A stretch of 64,000 nucleotides of DNA from JAFAHD01 sp035654355. Its GTDB lineage: Bacteria > Vulcanimicrobiota > Vulcanimicrobiia > Eremiobacterales > Eremiobacteraceae. Where the stretch lies: NCBI GenBank assembly GCA_035654355.1, contig DASRXC010000092.1:9160-73159 (forward strand), given 5' to 3'. Positions 9,119 through 15,849 of this stretch are shown here, piece by piece. Below the pieces are notes generated by a model. That model ran no database searches. It saw only the letters and a list, made by a program, of their open reading frames with translations, and was not told the DNA's origin. Every line of letters begins with the position of its first letter. Within the stretch, counting starts at the first letter, position 1. Position numbers and translations under genes: made by a program.

Positions 9119-9826
9119 ATGACCGAATTAAAAGCTGCGCAAAGCGCAAAGATCCTCGTCGTCGACGACGAGGCGACCATTCTGCAGACGCTGCGCTATA
9201 ATCTCGAGAAGAACGGGTACTCGGTGTGCACGGCCGGCGACGGACGGCGCGCGCTTTCCGTTGCCGAAGTGGAAAAACCGGACCTCATCGTGCTCGATAT
9301 CATGCTGCCGGAGTTGGACGGCATTGAAGTTTGCCGCGAGATCCGCAAGCGATCGACGACGCCGGTGTTAATGCTCACCGCCAAAGATCAAGAGATCGAC
9401 AAAGTGCTTGCGTTGGAGATCGGCGCGGATGACTACATCACCAAACCGTTCTCCGTCTACGAATTGCTCGCGCGCATCAAAGCGCACTTGCGTCGCTTGC
9501 AGACGACGCACGCGCCCGCAGAGACGGGTGTCGTGAAGGGCGGTGACATTGAACTTGACGCAGGCCGCCATCGCGTCACCAAAGCCGGCCGCGTGATCGA
9601 ACTCGCTCCCAAAGAATTCAGGCTTTTGCAGGTCTTGCTCGAAAACCGAGGCCGCGTGGTCACGCGTCAGGCCATGCTCGATCGCGTCTGGGGCTACGAT
9701 TTCTACGGCGATCTGCAGACCGTCAACGTGCACATCCGTTGGCTGCGCGAAAAGATCGAAGACGACCCAAGCGACCCGCGCTACATCCTCACGGTCCGCA
9801 GCCGCGGGTATCTGTTCAAGGACTAG
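9119..9826 (+). CDS. phoB: Response regulator, OmpR/PhoB family
   Basis: A 235-residue regulator with a receiver domain (acidic pair Asp16/Asp17, phospho-acceptor Asp60 in LIVLDIMLPELDG, conserved Lys in MLTAKD) and a C-terminal winged-helix domain with the OmpR-type recognition segment (VWGYDFYGDLQTVNVHIRWLR). ATG 9119 gives the normal N-terminus just before KILVVDDE. It is followed by a PAS-histidine kinase, phoU and pstSCAB, so it is the likely phosphate-starvation regulator (PhoB/PhoP). The 11-bp-phased TTAA repeats at 11804-11829 and 15704-15729 are its probable binding sites. Confidence 0.9.
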   Translation: MTELKAAQSAKILVVDDEATILQTLRYNLEKNGYSVCTAGDGRRALSVAEVEKPDLIVLDIMLPELDGIEVCREIRKRSTTPVLMLTAKDQEIDKVLALEIGADDYITKPFSVYELLARIKAHLRRLQTTHAPAETGVVKGGDIELDAGRHRVTKAGRVIELAPKEFRLLQVLLENRGRVVTRQAMLDRVWGYDFYGDLQTVNVHIRWLREKIEDDPSDPRYILTVRSRGYLFKD

Positions 9827-9841
9827 CCAAACCGAAAGCGG

Positions 9842-10948
9842 ATGCCGCTCTTCGATCAGTTCCGGGGTCGGCGCAAGTCGGACTCGGATCCGCTTGCGAA
9901 TGCGCTTGCCGACCGCAGCGCCGCGCTGCTCGAGCGTTTCGACGCGCTCGTCGACGCGCTTCCCGTCGGCGTCATCGTCGTGGGCGACGATGGCCGCGTG
10001 ACGGTGTTCAACCCCGCAGCTGCCGAGATATTCGCGGTACCCCGCGAACGCGCGATCGGACGAACGCTGATCGAGAGCGTGCGTAGCTTCGAACTTGACC
10101 GGCGTCTCTCGAATGCGCTGCGTTCTGGCATCGAGCAGACTGCCGAGCTTACCCACAACGTCGGCAGCGAACGCCGGCTTGAGGTCACGACTCGCCCCTT
10201 GCGCGGCAGCGAGCTGCCGCGCGAAGCGGTCGCGGTCGTACACGACATCACGCGCGTGCGCGAACTCGAGTCGATCCGCCGTGACTTCGTCTCCAACGTC
10301 TCGCACGAGCTGCGCACGCCGCTCACGTCCGTGAAGATCATCGTCGAAACACTGCAAGGCGGTGTCGACGCGGCGACGCAGGCTGAATTTCTCAACGACA
10401 TCGCGCGCGAGACCGATCGCATGATTGCGCTCGTCGGTGACCTGCTTGGGCTGGCGAAGCTGGAGAGCGGCGCGCCGGCGAGCCCCTTCGGGCCTGTTGA
10501 TCTGTGCGAGGTGTGCCGCGAGGTCGTGGCCACGCAAGCACTTCGCGCGAAGCAGCTCAACATCGACCTGCAAGTGCGCACACCGGACGATCCGATCGAG
10601 ATCGAAGGAGAGCGCACGCGACTCGTCCAGGTCGTCGTCAATCTGCTCGACAACGCGCTGCGCGTCACGCAGCCGGGCGGGCATGTGAAGGTCGGCGTCA
10701 AGCGTGATGATGGTCACGCTCAGCTGTATGTCAGCGATGACGGCCCGGGCATTCCGTCGTCTGCGCTGCCGCACATCTTCGAGCGCTTTTACGTGGTCGA
10801 TCGCTCGCGCGCGCGCTCGGCGACCGGCACCGGATTGGGCTTGGCGATCGTGAAGCATATCATCGAACTGCACGCAGCCAGCGTGACCGTCGAAAGCGAG
10901 CTAGGGGTGGGAACCACGTTCCGCTGCCGATTCAAGATCAAGATTTAA
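9842..10948 (+). CDS. phoR: Sensor histidine kinase, PAS + HisKA + HATPase (PhoR-like)
   Basis: A 368-residue kinase. A PAS domain spans about residues 34-140 (LPVGVIVVGDDGRVTVFNPAA). The HisKA box has the phospho-acceptor His155 in NVSHELRTPLTSVKI. The ATPase domain has the N-box VVNLLDNALR, G1 VSDDGPGIP and G2 TGTGLGLAIVKHII. Unlike E. coli PhoR it has no transmembrane segment, so it should be cytosolic or peripheral. It starts 15 bp after phoB. It probably phosphorylates PhoB under control of the Pst/PhoU system encoded downstream. Confidence 0.88.
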   Translation: MPLFDQFRGRRKSDSDPLANALADRSAALLERFDALVDALPVGVIVVGDDGRVTVFNPAAAEIFAVPRERAIGRTLIESVRSFELDRRLSNALRSGIEQTAELTHNVGSERRLEVTTRPLRGSELPREAVAVVHDITRVRELESIRRDFVSNVSHELRTPLTSVKIIVETLQGGVDAATQAEFLNDIARETDRMIALVGDLLGLAKLESGAPASPFGPVDLCEVCREVVATQALRAKQLNIDLQVRTPDDPIEIEGERTRLVQVVVNLLDNALRVTQPGGHVKVGVKRDDGHAQLYVSDDGPGIPSSALPHIFERFYVVDRSRARSATGTGLGLAIVKHIIELHAASVTVESELGVGTTFRCRFKIKI

Positions 10949-10959
10949 GCGGCCGATAG

Positions 10960-10988
10960 TTTACAAATGTCCCGCGTCCACCTATAAT
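10960..10988 (+). promoter_or_regulatory. Sigma70-type promoter of phoU
   Basis: A near-consensus promoter: -35 TTTACA at 10960-10965, a 17-bp spacer, and -10 TATAAT at 10983-10988. Transcription should begin near 10995, about 27 nt before the TTG start of phoU, leaving room for the GAAAGGGAGA ribosome-binding site. phoU can therefore be expressed independently of phoB-phoR. Confidence 0.8.
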
Positions 10989-11021
10989 GCAGGGGAATCT
11001 TCTGAAAGGGAGACCGCTTTT

Positions 11022-11756
11022 TTGGGCCGCGAAAATTTCCACCGCATCCTAGATGAAACGCAGCAAGACGTGTTGCGATTGGGCAGCCTTGTCGAGGATG
11101 CGACTGCCAAATCCGTCGACGCGCTCACCCGCTCAGACGTCAAGCTTGCTGACGAGATCTGCGAGGGCGACGACATCGTCGACGACCTGTGCGTGCGCAT
11201 CGAGACGAACTGCCTCAACCTGCTCGCGTTGCAGCAGCCGATGGCGTCGGATCTGCGTACCATCGCGGCGATGCTGGATATCATCATCGATCTCGAGCGC
11301 ATCGGCGACCACGCCTGCGACATCGCGCAGATTACTAAGAACCTGGCGACGGAACCGCAGCTCAAGCCGTTCATCGACATCCCATTGATGGCGACGAACG
11401 CTCGCGAGATGCTGCGTGAGTCGCTGGACGCATTCGCTCAGCACAACGCGGACATCGCGCACAAAGTGCCGCAAAAGGACGACGAAGTCGATCGCCTGTA
11501 CCGAGCTGTTTTCAAAGAGCTCATCGAGTTCATGGCCAAAGACCCACGCGCGATCGGCCGGGGCAGCAATCTTATCCTTGTCGCTTTATACCTCGAACGC
11601 ATCGCCGACCACGCGACCAACATTTGCGAACGCGTGGTCTACATGGTCGAGGGCGTTCCCAAGCACCTCAAACGATCGGTCGTCGAGATCAACCAGGCAA
11701 TCGGGCAGTCTGAGGGTTTGAGTACGCGCTCGCTCGGCGAAACCGCAGCCTCTTAA
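11022..11756 (+). CDS. phoU: Phosphate transport system regulator PhoU
   Basis: A 244-residue all-helical PhoU protein with two repeated three-helix domains. The metal-binding motifs are visible as DIIIDLERIGDHACDIA in the first half and VALYLERIADHATNICERV in the second. PhoU links the Pst transporter to the PhoR kinase and represses the Pho response when phosphate is plentiful. The start is TTG 11022, chosen because it follows a strong purine-rich ribosome-binding site (GAAAGGGAGA) and gives a full-length N-terminus; no ATG or GTG in this frame lies nearby. It has its own promoter. Confidence 0.93.
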   Translation: MGRENFHRILDETQQDVLRLGSLVEDATAKSVDALTRSDVKLADEICEGDDIVDDLCVRIETNCLNLLALQQPMASDLRTIAAMLDIIIDLERIGDHACDIAQITKNLATEPQLKPFIDIPLMATNAREMLRESLDAFAQHNADIAHKVPQKDDEVDRLYRAVFKELIEFMAKDPRAIGRGSNLILVALYLERIADHATNICERVVYMVEGVPKHLKRSVVEINQAIGQSEGLSTRSLGETAAS

Positions 11757-11803
11757 CCGCTCACTCGGGACGTTCTCGCGCTGGCTTGCTCAAGTTTCAG
11801 GCC

Positions 11804-11829
11804 TTAATGCTGCGTTAAGCCTCTCTTAA
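11804..11829 (+). promoter_or_regulatory. Pho-box-like array before pstS
   Basis: Three TTAA cores start at 11804, 11815 and 11826, exactly 11 bp apart, inside the 164-bp gap before pstS. Known PhoB and PhoP sites are direct repeats with an 11-bp period, and this array lies upstream of the most typical Pho gene. The same pattern occurs at 15704-15729. Binding by the PhoB encoded at 9119 is inferred. Confidence 0.7.
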
Positions 11830-11920
11830 CATAGGCTTGAGGCCCCTGCGTTACCGTCGGGGAGGTGCATTTCCCACTTCTCAACCTCGCGATTCTCTCG
11901 CGTGCAGGAGCGCTCCAAAC

Positions 11921-12955
11921 GTGAAGATCTCCCCTCTGAAGTCGCTCGTCACAGCCGGCGTCATCGCCGGCTTGCTCGTCCCAGTGGTCGCCGCGGCCGA
12001 CACCCAATTCCTCGGCGCCGGTGCGACATTCCCATATCCGTTTTTCTCACGCGCGTTCTACGCGTACAGTCAAGACCACTCGGGCATCACCGTCAACTAC
12101 GCGAGCATCGGCTCGGGTGGCGGCATCGCCCAGTTCACCGCGAAGACGGTAGATTTCGGCGCGTCCGACGTGCCGATGAACAAAGCTGAGCTCGACGCTG
12201 CGGTTGCAGCGAACGGGACGGTCGTCCAGATCCCCGATACGCTCGGCGGCATCGCCGTCGCATACAACGTCCAAGGCGCGCCCAAACACATCAAGCTGAC
12301 GCCGAAGGTGATCGCCGACGTGATGCTTGGCAAGATCACCAACTGGAACGATCCCGCGATTGCCGCGCTCAACCCAGGCGTCAAGTTCCCGAATCTGCCG
12401 GTCCTTGTCGTGCATCGCGCGGACGCGAGCGGCACCAGTTATCACTTCACCGATTATCTGTCGAAGATCAGCCCCGACTGGAACTCGAAAGTCGGCCGCA
12501 GCAAGAGCGTGAACTGGCCGACCGGTGTCGGCGCGAAGGGCAATGAAGGCGTCGCCGGTCAGATCGGCAACACACCAGGCGCGTTCGGTTATGTCGAGCT
12601 CGCGTACGCGCTACAAAACGACATGTCGTATGCCGCGGTCCAGAACAAGGCGGGCGAGTTCGTGCTGCCATCGCCAGACTCGATCCGCGCGGCGGCATCG
12701 CAAAAGCCGAACGTCAACCCCGAAGACTTTTCGGTGACCGACATGGGCGGCAAGGACAGCTATCCGATCGCCGGCTATTCGTGGCTGCTCGTGTGGAAGA
12801 ATCAGGCCGATCCGACGAAGGGCAAGGAATTGACCGCGCTGCTCAAGTGGCTCGTAACGGGCGGACAGCAGTACGCAGCAAAAGTCAACTACGTCCCACT
12901 CCCCGACAACGTCCAGCAAGAAGCGCTCAAAGCGATCGCCTCCATCCACAACTAG
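11921..12955 (+). CDS. pstS: Phosphate ABC transporter substrate-binding protein
   Basis: A 344-residue periplasmic phosphate-binding protein. The GTG at 11921 is followed by a signal peptide (VTAGVIAGLLVPVVAAA, cleavage near residue 27) and preceded by AGGAG at 11906-11910. Phosphate-binding segments are GAGATFPYPFF, SIGSGGGIAQF, DFGASDVPM and HRADASGTSYHFTDYL. There is no lipobox, so it should be soluble in the periplasm. It heads the pstSCAB operon, just behind a three-repeat Pho-box-like array. Confidence 0.95.
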   Translation: MKISPLKSLVTAGVIAGLLVPVVAAADTQFLGAGATFPYPFFSRAFYAYSQDHSGITVNYASIGSGGGIAQFTAKTVDFGASDVPMNKAELDAAVAANGTVVQIPDTLGGIAVAYNVQGAPKHIKLTPKVIADVMLGKITNWNDPAIAALNPGVKFPNLPVLVVHRADASGTSYHFTDYLSKISPDWNSKVGRSKSVNWPTGVGAKGNEGVAGQIGNTPGAFGYVELAYALQNDMSYAAVQNKAGEFVLPSPDSIRAAASQKPNVNPEDFSVTDMGGKDSYPIAGYSWLLVWKNQADPTKGKELTALLKWLVTGGQQYAAKVNYVPLPDNVQQEALKAIASIHN

Positions 12956-13051
12956 ACTCGCTTGTATGAGACTACAAAGGCGGTGCGGGGTCGGGTGACA
13001 AACCCGCCGCCGCAACCGCCTCAATCATTCGACGCCGGTCAGACAAGGACG

Positions 13052-14029
13052 ATGTCGCAAGAAACCGCTGAACTCATCACCGCGACGGCCGGCGTGGGAA
13101 CACGCACCGTTCGACAGCGGACGTCGCCAGCCGGCGATCGCGTGTTCATGTTCCTGCTGTATGGCTCTGCATGGTTCGTGCTGGCGATCGTCGCCGCACT
13201 CTTCCTCGTCTTGCTGCAACGCTCGTGGCCGGCGATACAAACGATCGGACTGGGCGTTTTCACTACGCTTTGGGATCCTGGCGGTGGCCACTTCGGCGTC
13301 CTGACCTTTATCTACGGGACCATCGTCACGTCGGCAATCGCGTTGATCATCGCCGGCCCGGTCGGCATCGGCGCGGCGCTGTTTCTCGCGGAACTTGCTC
13401 CTAAGCGGCTCGCAACTCCGGTCGCCATGCTCATCGAGCTGCTCGCCGCAGTGCCCAGTGTCGTCTACGGCATCTGGGGTCTCTTCGTGATGGTGCCGGC
13501 GATCCGCGTGTATATCGGTCCGGCCCTGCAGCACGTGTTCGGCTTCCTTCCGCTCTTTCAAGGTCCGATCTACGGCGTCGGTATGTTGGCCGGCGGGCTT
13601 ATCTTGTCGATCATGGTCGTGCCCACGGTGGCAGCGATCTCGCGCGACGTCTTCGAGGCCGTGCCGAACGATCAGCGAGAAGGCATGCTCGCGCTCGGGT
13701 CGACCAAATGGGAGATGATGACCAAGTCCGTGCTTCCGTATGCGCGCTCGGGCGTCATCGGCGCACTCGTCCTTGGGCTAGGACGAGCGTTGGGCGAAGC
13801 GATGGCGGTCGTCATGGTAATCGGGAACAAGCCGCAGATCGTCGCATCGCTGTTCCAACCGGCGTACACGATGGCCGCGGTGCCGGCCAACGAATTCTCC
13901 GAGGCGACCGGTAAGTTATATATCTCGGTGCTGATCGAAATCGGGTTGTTGCTGTTCATCGTGAGCCTGCTCGTCAACATGTGCGCGCGCTTCCTCGTGT
14001 GGAACGCAAGCGGTCGGGGTCGGCGCTAA
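13052..14029 (+). CDS. pstC: Phosphate ABC transporter permease PstC
   Basis: An inner-membrane permease subunit of 325 residues with six predicted transmembrane helices and the EAA coupling loop (AVPNDQREGMLALGSTKWEMM). It forms the phosphate channel with PstA. The start at ATG 13052 gives the usual family length and follows AAGGA; in-frame GTG and TTG codons further upstream (12995, 12962) lack convincing ribosome-binding sites. The gene overlaps pstA by one base (TAATG). Confidence 0.93.
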   Translation: MSQETAELITATAGVGTRTVRQRTSPAGDRVFMFLLYGSAWFVLAIVAALFLVLLQRSWPAIQTIGLGVFTTLWDPGGGHFGVLTFIYGTIVTSAIALIIAGPVGIGAALFLAELAPKRLATPVAMLIELLAAVPSVVYGIWGLFVMVPAIRVYIGPALQHVFGFLPLFQGPIYGVGMLAGGLILSIMVVPTVAAISRDVFEAVPNDQREGMLALGSTKWEMMTKSVLPYARSGVIGALVLGLGRALGEAMAVVMVIGNKPQIVASLFQPAYTMAAVPANEFSEATGKLYISVLIEIGLLLFIVSLLVNMCARFLVWNASGRGRR

Positions 14030-14877
14030 TGGGTTTGAAATCGCCGAGCTTCCGCAAGTTCTGGAACGTCTTCATGATCCTGATCTCGGCGCTGTGCTGC
14101 GTGGTGTGCGGTATCGTCCTCGCGATCGTCGTGGCGTTCGTGATCTCTAAGGGCTATAAAGCGCTGAACTGGAACTTCTTCACGAAGCTACCGCTGCCAG
14201 TCGGCATGAGCGGCGGCGGCGTCGCGAACGCGATCGTCGGATCGATCGAGATCGTGTTGATGGCGTCGCTCCTCGCGGTTCCGATCGGCGTGTTGGCCGG
14301 AATCTACCTCGCGCTGTTCGGCCGCGGCCACCTCGCGGCGAACGTCCGTTTTTTCAGCGACGTACTGACTGGGATGCCGTCGATCGCGATCGGCATATTC
14401 GCATATTCGCTCATCGTGATTCCGACCGGTCACTTCTCCGCGTATTCCGCTGCCATTGCGCTAGCGGTGATCATGCTGCCGATCGTCGTGCGCACGACGG
14501 AAGAAGCGGTGCGGCTTGTGCCTGGCGTGATCCGCGAGGGCGCGCTCGCGCTGGGAATACCTGCCTGGAAGTCGACGCTGCTCGTGACCGTACCCGTTGC
14601 CCGAGCGGGCATCGTGACCGGCGCGCTGCTCTCGGTGGCGCGGGTCACCGGTGAATCGGCCCCGCTGCTCTTCACAGCGTTTGGCAGCCAGTTCTGGACC
14701 AAGGGGTTTTCATCGCCGATCGCTGCGTTGCCGCTGGTAATATTCATAAACGGGATTTCTCCATATCCCGACTGGCAGCAGCTCGCGTGGGGTTGCGCGC
14801 TGGTGCTGGTCGTGCTGGTGTTTGCGCTCAATCTCATCGCGCGGCTTGCGTTCTCGCGGCGCGTTTCGGCGAATTAG
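14029..14877 (+). CDS. pstA: Phosphate ABC transporter permease PstA
   Basis: A 282-residue inner-membrane permease with six hydrophobic segments and an EAA loop (VPGVIREGALALGIPAWKSTLL). It pairs with PstC. The ATG shares its A with the pstC stop. The loop GMSGGGVANAIVGSIEIV after TM1 is typical of PstA. It ends 8 bp before pstB. Confidence 0.94.
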   Translation: MGLKSPSFRKFWNVFMILISALCCVVCGIVLAIVVAFVISKGYKALNWNFFTKLPLPVGMSGGGVANAIVGSIEIVLMASLLAVPIGVLAGIYLALFGRGHLAANVRFFSDVLTGMPSIAIGIFAYSLIVIPTGHFSAYSAAIALAVIMLPIVVRTTEEAVRLVPGVIREGALALGIPAWKSTLLVTVPVARAGIVTGALLSVARVTGESAPLLFTAFGSQFWTKGFSSPIAALPLVIFINGISPYPDWQQLAWGCALVLVVLVFALNLIARLAFSRRVSAN

Positions 14878-14885
14878 GGGAGACC

Positions 14886-15707
14886 ATGCAGACGATTGAA
14901 AACGGGCAGCCCGCGCAAACCACTGAGACAACGGCGACCAGCCTTGAGGTCAAGAATCTCAGCGCGTACTACGGCAAACATCTCGCCGTCAAAGGCGTTA
15001 ACATGAACTTCGAGCCCGGCGCGATCACGGCGCTGATCGGGCCGTCCGGCTGCGGCAAGTCGACGCTGCTGCGCTGCCTGAATCGCATGCACGAGGTCAT
15101 CCCCAACGCGCGTGCTGAAGGCGAAGTGCTGCTCGATGGCCAGAACCTATACGAGCCGGGTGTCGACCCAACCGACACGCGCCGGCGCATCGGCATGGTC
15201 TTCCAGCGGCCGAATCCGTTCCCCACGATGACCATCGTCGACAACGTGCTCGCCGGCGTCCGCCTTGCTGGCAAGCCGCCAGGAGACGCGACGATGGAAG
15301 AGATTGCTGAGAAGAGCTTGCGTCGCGCGGCGCTCTGGGATGAAGTCAAAGACAAGCTCCACAAGGCGGGCACATCGCTCTCCGGCGGCCAGCAGCAGCG
15401 CCTCTGCATCGCACGTGCGCTGGCGGTCGATCCGGAGGTACTGCTGATGGACGAGCCGGCATCTGCGCTAGATCCGATTTCCACCGTGAAGATCGAAGAG
15501 CTCATGCGCGAGTTGCGCGGCGCCTATACGATTATCATCGTGACGCACAACATGCAGCAGGCCGCTCGATGCTCCGATTACACCGGCTTCATGCTCGCGG
15601 GTGAGTCAGCGACCGGCGAATTGGTCGAGTTCGACAGCACGTCGAAGATGTTCACGACCCCCAAAGAAAAGCGAACAGAAGATTACATAACCGGCCGTTT
15701 CGGTTAA
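14886..15707 (+). CDS. pstB: Phosphate ABC transporter ATPase PstB
   Basis: The 273-residue ATPase of the Pst importer. All catalytic elements are intact: Walker A GPSGCGKST (52-60), Q-loop FQRPNPFP, signature LSGGQQQR, Walker B LLMDEPASALDP and switch histidine in VTHNMQQAAR. The spacing LNRMHEVIPNARAEGEV is typical of PstB. A good GGGGAGA ribosome-binding site precedes ATG 14886. It serves as the reference for judging the degenerate paralogue at 22900-23673. Confidence 0.96.
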   Translation: MQTIENGQPAQTTETTATSLEVKNLSAYYGKHLAVKGVNMNFEPGAITALIGPSGCGKSTLLRCLNRMHEVIPNARAEGEVLLDGQNLYEPGVDPTDTRRRIGMVFQRPNPFPTMTIVDNVLAGVRLAGKPPGDATMEEIAEKSLRRAALWDEVKDKLHKAGTSLSGGQQQRLCIARALAVDPEVLLMDEPASALDPISTVKIEELMRELRGAYTIIIVTHNMQQAARCSDYTGFMLAGESATGELVEFDSTSKMFTTPKEKRTEDYITGRFG

Positions 15708-15729
15708 TCAAAAGATAACAGCGGCTTAA
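15704..15729 (+). promoter_or_regulatory. Pho-box-like array before the TonB-dependent receptor
   Basis: Cores TTAA (15704), ATAA (15715) and TTAA (15726) are spaced by exactly 11 bp, copying the array before pstS. The first core overlaps the last codons of pstB (GGTTAA). A weak -10-like TAGCAT lies at 15741-15746. This suggests PhoB control of the receptor gene that starts at 15850. Confidence 0.62.
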
Positions 15730-15849
15730 TCAAGCGGGCTTAGCATGGGCCAAGGACGGACGCCGCACGCGTCTCGTTGCTCCTTGCCGTGGACCATTTA
15801 TGAAGGCCGGCAAGGTAGATGCTTTATCGCCGTCCATGGAGAGCTCAAA

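Noticed and set aside
9368..10873. Long minus-strand open frame opposite phoB/phoR (501 codons)
   Set aside because: Low-complexity, Arg/Asp/His-rich translation with no family features, opposite two clear genes.
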